Assembly: GCA_002405405.1 (NCBI GenBank) | Contig: DHLT01000164.1 | Coordinates: 1 to 6,496 of the forward strand | Direction of reading: 5' to 3' | DNA length: 6,496 bases | From: Ignavibacteria bacterium UBA4661 | Lineage (GTDB): Bacteria > Bacteroidota > Ignavibacteria > Kapaibacteriales > UBA4661 | In this document: positions 1-6,496 of the stretch, one piece after another | Position numbering within the stretch: position 1 is the stretch's first letter | Layout of the letters: each line of letters opens with the position of its first letter | The notes under the pieces: generated by a model | The model's database searches: none | What the model saw: the letters and a program-made list of their open reading frames with translations, nothing else | What the model was told of the DNA's origin: nothing | Made by a program: the position numbers and the translations under genes

Positions 1-2
1 GC

Positions 3-1685
3 CTTCAGGCGTGGGGAGTGTCAAAAGTGTTTAATGCTAACACCGGTACACCGCTTGGCGTGTATCGACTTGACCCCGACAATCCACAGAGTATGCCAAC
101 CGATGTCATTCGATCATTGTATGAAGACAGCAAAGGTCGATTGTGGGTCGGCACGATGATTGGGTTAGTGCAATTCGATAAAATAACCGGTAATTGTCGT
201 CTTATCACCGAAAAAAATGGTTTGCCAAATAATGTTATTTATAAGGTTTTAGAGGATCAATCAGGGAATTTATGGATTAGCACCAATAAAGGTATTTGTC
301 GGCTGAATCTTGCAACAATGGAGGTGCGTGTCTATGATCGCTCGGCTGGTATGCAAGACAATGAATTTAATGCTACTGTAGGATGGAAACTTCGTGATGG
401 GCGAATGATGTTTGGTGGAATTAGTGGTTTTAGTGTCTTTCATCCGGATAGCTTGCGTCCGAATCCGATCCCTCCACCCGTTGTATTAACAGATTTTCGT
501 GTGTTTAATCAGTCAGTACGATTAGATACAGCTATTACAAAAAAGAATATCATCACACTTCCCCACAATCAAAATTTTTTCACGATACGATATTCTGCGC
601 TGAACTATACAGCTACAGGATTAAATAGGTTTCGTTATACCATGATTGGATTTGACGATCGGTGGATCGAAGCCGGAAAAGATTTAGAGGCAACCTACAC
701 GAATCTTGATCCGGGCACATATACCTTTCATGTTATTGCCAGCAATAATGACGGTGTATGGAATACTGTAGGAAGGCAACTCACGATTGTTATTGTTCCA
801 CCTTGGTGGAAAACATGGTGGTTTCGATTGGCAATCATTGTGGTGGGAATAGGATGTGTGATTCTTGGTGTACGTCTTCGGGTACGCCGATTACAAAATG
901 TCAATGCTATGCTGAGCAACCAAGTGCAGGCGCGAACCCGAGCATTGGTTGAAAAAAATGAACAATTAGAGTTGCTCAATACCGAGCTATCCAAAGCGGA
1001 TCAATTCAAAACCAAAATGCTGGCTATGGCATCGCATGATCTCAAAAGTCCGCTTACGAACATTTTGGGTTTTGCAAAATTTCTCAAAGAAGATAATCTC
1101 AGCGAAGATGAGCGGTATGAGTTTGTTGAGTATGTGGAAGAATCCGCACGCAAAATGCATGGATTGATCATCGATTTACTCGATGTTGCCGCTCGTGAGC
1201 GTGGTGTGATTACACTCAATTTGTCGGTAATTGCGATAAACGATATTGTGGAGGAATTAATTAAACAATACACTACCCGCGCCGAAAGCAAGCGGCAAAT
1301 CCTTCGTTATGTATCCTATGCACAAGCCATGGTGATGGCTGATAAAGACCGTCTTACACAGGTTTTTGAAAATTTGATCAGCAATGCTCTCAAATATTCG
1401 GATACTGAAACTGTTGTTGACGTTGTCATTACCGAAGAACAAGACATCGTACGCTGTACTGTGCGCGATCAAGGTCAGGGGTTATCAGAGGATGATATGA
1501 AACTGCTTTTCCGAGAATTTCAAAAACTTTCATCGAAACCTACCGGTGGCGAACACTCAAGCGATATCGGGCTGTCGATTGTTAAACAAATTGTCGAATT
1601 GCACAAAGGAAGCATTCGCGCCGAAAGTGCCGGCAAGGGTATGGGATCTGTATTTGTGGTAGAATTTCCAAAATATAAGGCGTGA
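3..1685 (+). CDS. Reg_prop/Y_Y_Y membrane sensor histidine kinase (5'-partial)
   Basis: This is the C-terminal part of a two-component sensor kinase. The frame is open from the window edge. A GTG at 18 is in frame, but the five codons before it (LQAWG) continue the propeller pattern, so the true start lies outside. In order the protein shows beta-propeller repeats (LYEDSKGRLWVGT near 114-152, LEDQSGNLWIST near 249-284, and a last blade MMFGGISGFSVFHPDSL near 408-455). Next come a Y_Y_Y domain (about 560-795), one transmembrane helix (about 816-872) and a coiled coil (about 890-1015). HisKA carries the phospho-acceptor His in SHDLKSPL (codon 1035-1037). HATPase_c has an N box (Asn at 1383-1385), a G1 box DQGQG (from 1467) and a G2-like stretch. 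The propeller should be periplasmic and the kinase cytoplasmic. There is no C-terminal receiver or AraC domain, so it is not the fused hybrid type, and its partner regulator is not visible. The ligand is unknown. Family assignment is confident. Confidence 0.93.
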   Translation, partial: LQAWGVSKVFNANTGTPLGVYRLDPDNPQSMPTDVIRSLYEDSKGRLWVGTMIGLVQFDKITGNCRLITEKNGLPNNVIYKVLEDQSGNLWISTNKGICRLNLATMEVRVYDRSAGMQDNEFNATVGWKLRDGRMMFGGISGFSVFHPDSLRPNPIPPPVVLTDFRVFNQSVRLDTAITKKNIITLPHNQNFFTIRYSALNYTATGLNRFRYTMIGFDDRWIEAGKDLEATYTNLDPGTYTFHVIASNNDGVWNTVGRQLTIVIVPPWWKTWWFRLAIIVVGIGCVILGVRLRVRRLQNVNAMLSNQVQARTRALVEKNEQLELLNTELSKADQFKTKMLAMASHDLKSPLTNILGFAKFLKEDNLSEDERYEFVEYVEESARKMHGLIIDLLDVAARERGVITLNLSVIAINDIVEELIKQYTTRAESKRQILRYVSYAQAMVMADKDRLTQVFENLISNALKYSDTETVVDVVITEEQDIVRCTVRDQGQGLSEDDMKLLFREFQKLSSKPTGGEHSSDIGLSIVKQIVELHKGSIRAESAGKGMGSVFVVEFPKYKA

Positions 1686-3775
1686 GCAACAACAGCGTAC
1701 GACCTTTCTTTTCTTCACTTTTTTCTGTGTTGGGTATGGTAACACACTCGTTCAAACCACTTCGCTCGCTCTGTATGGCTGCACTCTTCAGTGTCGGTGC
1801 ATACATGGGAGTACAGGCGCAAAAGCTCGATATTTGCACCTTCGACAAATCAGTTCGCCCGCAAGATGATTTTTTCCTCTATGTCAATGGCGAATGGATG
1901 AAACGTACACAGATTCCCGGCAACGAACAGCGATATGGGGTGTTTAATGAAATTGGCGATCGCAACCGCGACATGATGAAAGCCATGTTGGATGATCTGC
2001 TAAAAAAGATAACCTTTGCTGCAGGTTCGCCCGAGCAATTGGTTGCCGATTATTATGGTGCAGGCATGGATTCTGTGCGTATTGAGCAACTTGGTAAAAA
2101 GCCGATTGAACCGATTTTTGAAAATATCAACAAAATTTCCTCCAAAGACGATTTGCTCCGCACAATTGCCGATTTGCAACGTATGGGGATTGGAACGATC
2201 CTCGGCGTATCAGTTGGACCTGATGCCAAAGATAGTCGGGTGAATACTGTGCAAATTGGTGGTGGAGGCACAAGCTTGCCCAATCGCTCCTACTACATGG
2301 AGAAAACACCGCGCATGCAGAAAATTCGCGAAGAATTTATGAAACATCTGACCACGATGTTTGTGCTTGCCGGCGAAAGCGAAGGAACTGCCAAGCAAAA
2401 TGCCGATATTATTTTCGCGCTCGAAAAACGTATGGCGGAAGCACAGCGTACCAATGTCGAGAATCGCAATCCGCAAAAACGCTACAACAAACTCACGATT
2501 GCTGACTTGAAACAAATGACATTCAATATCAATTGGGATAAATATCTTGGTGCGTTGAATTTCGAGAAAGTTGAGACCGTGATAGTCGGTCAGCCTGAAT
2601 ATGTTGCAATGCTTGACCGCATGATTGGTGATTTTTCAATGGATGAATGGAAAGTTTTTCTCCGCTGGAAAGTACTTTCGTCAACTGCCGAATATCTCTC
2701 AACCCCGTTTGTGAATGAAGATTTCCGTTTTTCACGGACAGTATTGAATGGCGTGAAAGAAATGCAACCCCGCTGGCGGAGAATTTTGGCACTCGTGGAT
2801 CGTTCGGTTGGTGATGCAATGGGGCAAATGTTCGTCGCACGTGCATTTACGCCCGAAACCAAACAGCGCATGAGCGAAATGATCGAAAATATTCGCGAAG
2901 CATTTGTCGAGCGCATCAATACACGGACATGGATGAGCGCGGAAACCAAGCAACAAGCAATCAAAAAACTGAATGCTATTGTCTATAAAATCGGTTACCC
3001 TGATAAATGGAAAGACTACAAAGGATTAGAAATCAAAGCCGATGATTTTGTTGGGAATGTTCTCCGCTCGCGTCAATTTGCTCGCAAAGAAATGATGGAT
3101 CAATATGGCAAGCCGGTTGATCGCACACGCTGGGGCATGACACCACCGACTGTGAATGCGTACTACTCGCCGCAATTCAATGAGATTGCTTTTCCTGCGG
3201 GAATTCTCCAACCGCCATTTTTTGATGTAAAATTCGATGATGCCATGAATTATGGAGCGATTGGCGGCGTGATTGGGCATGAATTGTCGCATGGTTTTGA
3301 TGATTCGGGAAGTCAATTCGATGCTGATGGTAATCTCAAAAATTGGTGGACAGAAAGCGACCGCAAACAGTTCGAGAAGCGTGCTGATGCGTTGGTCGAA
3401 CAGTTCAATGGTTTCAAAGTGTTGGATTCGATTGGTGTGAATGGTCGCCTGACACTCGGCGAAAACATTGGCGATTTGGGTGGTTTGACCATTGCGTATG
3501 CCGCGATTGAAAAGGCATGGGCGAAAAAACGTAAACCCAAAAATCAAGACGGTTTTACACCGGAGCAGAGATTCTTTATCGGTTGGGGCATTGGCTGGCG
3601 TGCGAAATATCGTGATGAGGCACTGCTCAACCAAATCAAAACGGATCCGCACTCACCGCCATACTTCCGTGTGAATGGTCCGCTGTCGAATATGCCTGCT
3701 TTCTACAAGGCATTCAGTGTCAAACAGGGCGACAAAATGTTCCGCACCGATGACAACCGCGTGGAAATTTGGTAA
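1682..3775 (+). CDS. M13 family zinc metallopeptidase (neprilysin/PepO-like), exported
   Basis: This is a secreted zinc endopeptidase of family M13, which typically cleaves peptides. All signature motifs are present, numbered from the GTG at 1682. They are substrate-binding NAYY (492-495), zinc-binding HELSH (533-537, with catalytic Glu534), and ENIGDLGG (594-601) with the third zinc ligand Glu594 and the supporting Asp598. PHSPPYFRV (656-664) follows, with the His and Arg that act in transition-state and substrate binding in neprilysin, and then the C-terminal aromatic end VEIW. The N-terminal peptidase_M13_N region starts near DDFFLYVNGEWM. The length of 697 residues (679 from ATG 1736) is normal, so the enzyme looks intact and active. 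The start is uncertain. GTG 1682 overlaps the kinase stop as GTGA, which suggests translational coupling, but its AAGG (1677-1680) is only one base from the start. ATG 1736 gives a classical signal peptide but has no Shine-Dalgarno. No lipobox is seen, so it is probably free in the periplasm or secreted. Its physiological substrate is unknown. Confidence 0.96.
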   Translation: MSNNSVRPFFSSLFSVLGMVTHSFKPLRSLCMAALFSVGAYMGVQAQKLDICTFDKSVRPQDDFFLYVNGEWMKRTQIPGNEQRYGVFNEIGDRNRDMMKAMLDDLLKKITFAAGSPEQLVADYYGAGMDSVRIEQLGKKPIEPIFENINKISSKDDLLRTIADLQRMGIGTILGVSVGPDAKDSRVNTVQIGGGGTSLPNRSYYMEKTPRMQKIREEFMKHLTTMFVLAGESEGTAKQNADIIFALEKRMAEAQRTNVENRNPQKRYNKLTIADLKQMTFNINWDKYLGALNFEKVETVIVGQPEYVAMLDRMIGDFSMDEWKVFLRWKVLSSTAEYLSTPFVNEDFRFSRTVLNGVKEMQPRWRRILALVDRSVGDAMGQMFVARAFTPETKQRMSEMIENIREAFVERINTRTWMSAETKQQAIKKLNAIVYKIGYPDKWKDYKGLEIKADDFVGNVLRSRQFARKEMMDQYGKPVDRTRWGMTPPTVNAYYSPQFNEIAFPAGILQPPFFDVKFDDAMNYGAIGGVIGHELSHGFDDSGSQFDADGNLKNWWTESDRKQFEKRADALVEQFNGFKVLDSIGVNGRLTLGENIGDLGGLTIAYAAIEKAWAKKRKPKNQDGFTPEQRFFIGWGIGWRAKYRDEALLNQIKTDPHSPPYFRVNGPLSNMPAFYKAFSVKQGDKMFRTDDNRVEIW
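1736..1819 (+). other. Signal peptide of the M13 peptidase
   Basis: Read from ATG 1736, the protein begins with a short basic region (MVTHSFKPLRS). A hydrophobic stretch follows (LCMAALFSVGAYMG) and then a Val-Gln-Ala|Gln site fitting signal peptidase I, with cleavage after the Ala at 1817-1819. The 28-residue length is typical. If GTG 1682 is used, the leader becomes 46 residues, which is long but possible. The Cys in the hydrophobic stretch lies too early for, and outside, a lipobox context. Confidence 0.7.
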
Positions 3776-3807
3776 GCAATACGAAAAAGAAGCAAGCAGA
3801 ATCATAT

Positions 3808-3846
3808 TCCCCTCTTTGCCATGAGCAAAGAGGGGATTTTGTTTTT
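3808..3846 (+). terminator. Intrinsic (Rho-independent) terminator after the peptidase gene
   Basis: TCCCCTCTTTGC (3808-3819) pairs perfectly with GCAAAGAGGGGA (3825-3836) around a 5-base loop, CATGA. The stem is followed directly by TTTTGTTTTTG and further T-rich sequence. It lies 33 bases after the peptidase stop and separates the kinase-peptidase unit from the acetyltransferase gene. There is no A-run on the upstream side, so it should act mainly on plus-strand transcripts. Confidence 0.93.
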
Positions 3847-3896
3847 GTATTTTATAGTGAAATAAGATCATATGTGTAACAAACTATTGCCTCATC

Positions 3897-4454
3897 ATGC
3901 AGACCAATAACCTTAGCGTTCGCGCAATGCGAGATGACGATATTCCCTTGATTGTGGACTATTTCCTGACAGCCGAACCCGATTTTCTACAGATCATGGG
4001 GGTCGATCAAGCAAAACTCCCACCCCGTGCGGAGTGGCTCGATATGCTGTATCGCAACCATGAGCAGAGCATCGAGAAAAAATCATTCTACTACATTCTT
4101 TGGCAAATGAATGATGATCCCATCGGACACAGCAATATCAATAAAATTGTATGGGGGCAGGAAGCCTATATGCACTTGCATCTTTGGCGCAGAGATATTC
4201 GGCAACATGGCATGGGCGAACAATTTGTTCGCATGACACTGCCGTACTACTTCGACACGTTCAAATTAGAAGTACTATACTGTGAACCATCTGCGCTCAA
4301 CCCCGCACCCAATCGAACTTTAGAGAAAATAGGATTTGAGTTTGTAAAGTCATACGAAACTATTCCGGGATGGATCAATTCTCTCCAAACGGTCAACCGT
4401 TGGTGTCTGACCAAAGAGCGGTTTATGGCATTACATGAACATTCGAGCGATTGA
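3897..4454 (+). CDS. GNAT family N-acetyltransferase, RimJ/RimL type (Acetyltransf_3)
   Basis: This is a cytoplasmic acetyl-CoA-dependent acyltransferase of 185 residues, the normal size for the single-domain GNAT fold. The N-terminal strand LSVRAMRDDDIPLIVDYF (6-23) is the usual GNAT opening. Motif A, which binds the acetyl-CoA pyrophosphate, is seen as RQHGMG (102-107) after the HLHLWRRD strand. The NRTLEKIGFEFVKSY stretch (139-153) is the motif B region typical of RimJ/RimL-like members. No signal peptide or membrane segment is present. The ATG at 3897 is the only good start because the in-frame upstream codons offer no ATG, GTG or TTG nearby. No Shine-Dalgarno is visible. The gene follows a strong terminator, so it probably has its own promoter and is monocistronic. 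Sequence alone does not show whether it modifies a protein N-terminus, an antibiotic or another small amine, so it should not be called RimJ or RimL. Confidence 0.9.
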   Translation: MQTNNLSVRAMRDDDIPLIVDYFLTAEPDFLQIMGVDQAKLPPRAEWLDMLYRNHEQSIEKKSFYYILWQMNDDPIGHSNINKIVWGQEAYMHLHLWRRDIRQHGMGEQFVRMTLPYYFDTFKLEVLYCEPSALNPAPNRTLEKIGFEFVKSYETIPGWINSLQTVNRWCLTKERFMALHEHSSD

Positions 4455-4475
4455 TAGGTAAAGCACTGTGTTTGC

Positions 4476-6362
4476 TTACTCTGCACTGTTAGACATGCTG
4501 AGGGGAAATGTTACTTGTCGCAGAATGGTCTTGCATAGTGGCAAAAGTTCGACCATTTCTATCTCATGTGTTTTGTCGTGTATGAGCGGGGCAGAGAGTG
4601 TATCGTCGGTAACGATAGCAGTTGTGTGAGGCGCAGAACGATATGATCTCATATCTGCCGATGTATAGTAGTAATCTTGCAGATTTCCCCAATATGTTTT
4701 GCCGGGAATTTCCTCAGCCACCAGAGGACGAGCAAAAATGAGAGCACCATAAGAAAAATAGACTTCATCATGCGAGAGATGTGTACGGGGTGAAGTCTGA
4801 AAGGTAATATCAAGATAGTCATCCTGATGAAATGTGCGCTGAAACACAAGATAGTCCCGATCGATAGTATAAGGTTCGGACACATGAAGATGATCTGCCC
4901 ATGACGGTTTCCGTATCTTGATCGTACAAGCAATCGGTGCAGAAGTCGTGATAACAAACTGACACCGATGATCAAAAGGGTACCGAGTGTTGTTCTCAAT
5001 CATCATGTCAACCCCATTCACTGTCGTGTGCAGAATATTCGGGGCAAGCAATGTAGCAACCAAGGTCGTGTCGTCTTCCCTCATCCAAGAATGTTGTAAG
5101 AAATAGGGAGAAATACGTCCGGCATTGGGGGCGCAGCAGACAGCAACATCTTGATGTGCAGGAGAGTATTTGTACCGCGTTTGGTGGCGGTGAGTATCGT
5201 GACGACCATTCTGTGTGCCCATCATTTCCCATGAATTATCCGTTTTCAGATAAGCGATACAAGGATGGTGCGGATGCCGTGCCCCTTGGGCGGCATTGTA
5301 AAATGTTTTTTCGATACGGTCACCAATGTCTGCCGAACCTTGTTTTTGCAGAAGAAGACCATAACTGTCGATCAATTCCTGTAATGAACAAAACTCATAT
5401 CCCGTATCGGTCGGGTGTGCCTTGCGTCCTGCGATCCATTCATCGCCGATAGCTCCTCCCGTTATGGTAATCACCTCTGCAATTCTTTGCAGGTAGAGAG
5501 AAAGAACTTGGTGAAAGAGAGCGTCTTTTTTCGTGTAAGCGGCAACAATAATCGGACGGATATGCTCAAATGTATGTACTCCATGCGATTGCAACATATA
5601 GTGTGGATTCAGGATATTGCCAAGCTGTGCATCATGTTCAGATTGAAATGTTCGGCAAAAATCTTCGTAGAGGAAAAGAGCATACTCTCGATAGATATCG
5701 CGTTGAGTATGAAAGTACATCCGTTCTAACACATCCGTAAACACCAAACCATGCGATACACCGCCATTAAATTGCATTCCCGATTGAAAAGGGCTGGATT
5801 GTCGCAAGGGATAATGGCGCATGACATTATTCACGGCTTGTACAAGACTCGACCACACTTTGTCAGATTGTGTACACTCATAATATGCGAGGAGTCCTCG
5901 ATAGAGTGTTGCTTTCGACCAAAGTTCGCCATTTTCCGACGAGAAAGAATACCGTAATTCTTCATCATAAATCCCGATATAGCCATCTTCATCTTGTGTT
6001 GCTAATATGCGGTCGATATACTCTTCTACGTTCTTGATTGCTTCCGGATCATTCAGGAGAAAAGCATGACGGATATACCCATCCCACCAATTCGATTGTG
6101 TTTCGCTATTCCACCACTGGTATTGCTCTTCCCCTTCAGCATCGCCATCTTTGGTATTGCCCAAATCTTTGGATGCCGAATTTCTGCTTAAACGGTGCGA
6201 GCCATAAATAGGATCATGGATTAAACTCGGAACAGCCTTATCAAGATGCCCAACAAAACCTTCTGCAAGATCGCTCTGCATCTGCTCACGGAGCCATCCG
6301 GCAGGTAACACCGAACCGAAGGGCAATGAGCGAAAGACTTCATGGAAATGTTCTTGTGTCAT
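4476..6362 (-). CDS. Glycoside hydrolase family 127 (DUF1680) beta-L-arabinofuranosidase-like protein
   Basis: The likely role is removal of beta-L-arabinofuranose units from plant or glycoprotein glycans, as for the family type enzyme HypBA1. At 628 residues it is close to the family length (about 650). The alpha-barrel domain shows ETQSNWWDGYIRHAFL (87-102), ATLYRGLLAYYE (151-162) and TGGAIGDEW (301-309). Glu308 lies where the acid/base Glu322 of HypBA1 is expected. The zinc and thiolate site is also recognisable. Glu323-x-Cys325 matches Glu338-x-Cys340, and Cys409-Cys410 in VCCAPN match Cys417-Cys418, so Cys409 is the probable nucleophile. C-terminal beta-sandwich sequence follows from about 430. 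There is no signal peptide, which implies a cytoplasmic enzyme acting on imported oligosaccharides. ATG 6362 is chosen because an in-frame stop lies a short way upstream. No clear Shine-Dalgarno is seen. It lies 16 bases after a GH92-like gene on the same strand, so it is probably cotranscribed. GH127 relatives include other specificities, so the exact substrate is inferred. Confidence 0.9.
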   Translation of the reverse strand: MTQEHFHEVFRSLPFGSVLPAGWLREQMQSDLAEGFVGHLDKAVPSLIHDPIYGSHRLSRNSASKDLGNTKDGDAEGEEQYQWWNSETQSNWWDGYIRHAFLLNDPEAIKNVEEYIDRILATQDEDGYIGIYDEELRYSFSSENGELWSKATLYRGLLAYYECTQSDKVWSSLVQAVNNVMRHYPLRQSSPFQSGMQFNGGVSHGLVFTDVLERMYFHTQRDIYREYALFLYEDFCRTFQSEHDAQLGNILNPHYMLQSHGVHTFEHIRPIIVAAYTKKDALFHQVLSLYLQRIAEVITITGGAIGDEWIAGRKAHPTDTGYEFCSLQELIDSYGLLLQKQGSADIGDRIEKTFYNAAQGARHPHHPCIAYLKTDNSWEMMGTQNGRHDTHRHQTRYKYSPAHQDVAVCCAPNAGRISPYFLQHSWMREDDTTLVATLLAPNILHTTVNGVDMMIENNTRYPFDHRCQFVITTSAPIACTIKIRKPSWADHLHVSEPYTIDRDYLVFQRTFHQDDYLDITFQTSPRTHLSHDEVYFSYGALIFARPLVAEEIPGKTYWGNLQDYYYTSADMRSYRSAPHTTAIVTDDTLSAPLIHDKTHEIEMVELLPLCKTILRQVTFPLSMSNSAE

Positions 6363-6378
6363 GTGATGCGCAACGACA

Positions 6379-6496
6379 TTACTGAATAGTCATGTGAAAT
6401 GTTAAGTTTCCGCCCCTCATAATTTCTAGATAGGTGATAAAGGGATTCACCATTTTTTTGCCATTCAAAAAACGAAGGTCATTATAGATAGCTTTG
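6379..6496 (-). CDS. C-terminal end of a GH92-like glycosidase (alpha-mannosidase family), partial
   Basis: Reading leftwards from the right edge, one frame stays open for 38 codons and ends at TAA (6379-6381). It is too short for usual ORF thresholds. The peptide begins KAIYNDLRFLNGKK, continues with NPFITYLEIMRGG, and ends NLTFHMTIQ. This matches the conserved end of GH92 exo-acting alpha-mannosidases, whose last residues follow the pattern 'Y-x-x-(A/L)-x-LNGK, then P-(F/Y)-(I/L)-T-H-x-(D/E)-I-(M/L)-x-GG-x-L-x-F-x-M'. The match is recalled from family knowledge and not from a search. The stop sits 16 bases before the GH127 ATG on the same strand, so the two genes probably form an operon with this one first. 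Almost all of this gene lies outside the window. Another beta-sandwich glycosidase with a similar tail is possible but less likely. Confidence 0.65.
   Translation of the reverse strand, partial: KAIYNDLRFLNGKKMVNPFITYLEIMRGGNLTFHMTIQ

Noticed and set aside
18..20. GTG at 18 as the real start of the sensor kinase.
   Set aside because: The frame is open to the window edge, and the residues before and after it belong to a beta-propeller repeat, so the protein must extend further left.
3026..3652. A 208-codon open frame on the minus strand inside the M13 gene.
   Set aside because: It lies opposite the conserved HELSH and ENIGDLGG region. The peptide shows no recognisable domain, and the plus-strand reading is certain.
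3839..3868. Possible promoter for the acetyltransferase gene (TTGTTT at 3839-3844, TAAGAT at 3863-3868, spacing 18).
   Set aside because: Both boxes are weak matches to sigma-70 consensus and the first lies in the T-tract of the terminator. AT-rich sequence gives such matches by chance, and the promoter consensus of this organism is unknown.
4461..4477. Short inverted repeat between the convergent genes as a bidirectional terminator.
   Set aside because: The stem is only 5 bp, is not GC-rich and lacks a following T-run.
5156..5957. Several plus-strand open frames across the GH127 gene.
   Set aside because: They overlap the intact GH127 reading frame with its catalytic motifs, and their products show no domain or plausible start context.
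3..6496. A linked polysaccharide utilisation locus controlled by the left-hand sensor kinase.
   Set aside because: The kinase and the glycosidases are on opposite strands, separated by a protease, a strong terminator and an acetyltransferase. No SusC/SusD or regulator is visible, so the link would be speculation.

Overview
The window reads as ordinary bacterial chromosome from a moderate-GC, probably Bacteroidota/Chlorobiota-type (FCB group) organism. This is an inference. It rests on a Reg_prop/Y_Y_Y sensor kinase, an M13 peptidase with bacterial-type motifs, a GH92-GH127 glycosidase pair, and starts that almost all lack a clear Shine-Dalgarno sequence. No rRNA, tRNA, CRISPR array, insertion sequence or phage gene was seen.

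Layout, left to right. (1) Positions 3-1685, plus strand: the 3' part of a membrane sensor histidine kinase, with the last beta-propeller repeats, a Y_Y_Y domain, one transmembrane helix, HisKA and HATPase_c. Its 5' end lies outside the window. (2) Positions 1682-3775, plus strand: a complete, exported M13 (neprilysin/PepO-like) zinc metallopeptidase whose possible GTG start overlaps the kinase stop by 4 bases. A later ATG at 1736 gives a more classical signal peptide. (3) Positions 3808-3846: a strong intrinsic terminator with a perfect 12-bp stem that closes the kinase-peptidase unit. (4) Positions 3897-4454, plus strand: a RimJ/RimL-type GNAT acetyltransferase. (5) Positions 4476-6362, minus strand: a complete GH127 (DUF1680) beta-L-arabinofuranosidase-like enzyme, converging on the acetyltransferase gene with a 21-base gap. 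(6) Positions 6379-6496, minus strand: the last 38 codons of a gene entering from the right edge, whose product resembles the C-terminus of GH92 alpha-mannosidases. It stops 16 bases before the GH127 start, so the two probably form an operon.

Together, the left half is a signalling and secreted-protease unit and the right half is the end of a glycan-degradation operon. Reg_prop/Y_Y_Y sensors commonly control polysaccharide use in Bacteroidota, but nothing in this window (no SusC/SusD, no response regulator) ties this kinase to the glycosidases. Almost all of the sequence is coding, and the longest gap (3776-3896) holds the terminator and the acetyltransferase leader. I found no convincing evidence of a new biological system. 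The most useful points are the hidden GH92 tail, the GH92-GH127 pairing and the kinase-peptidase junction.
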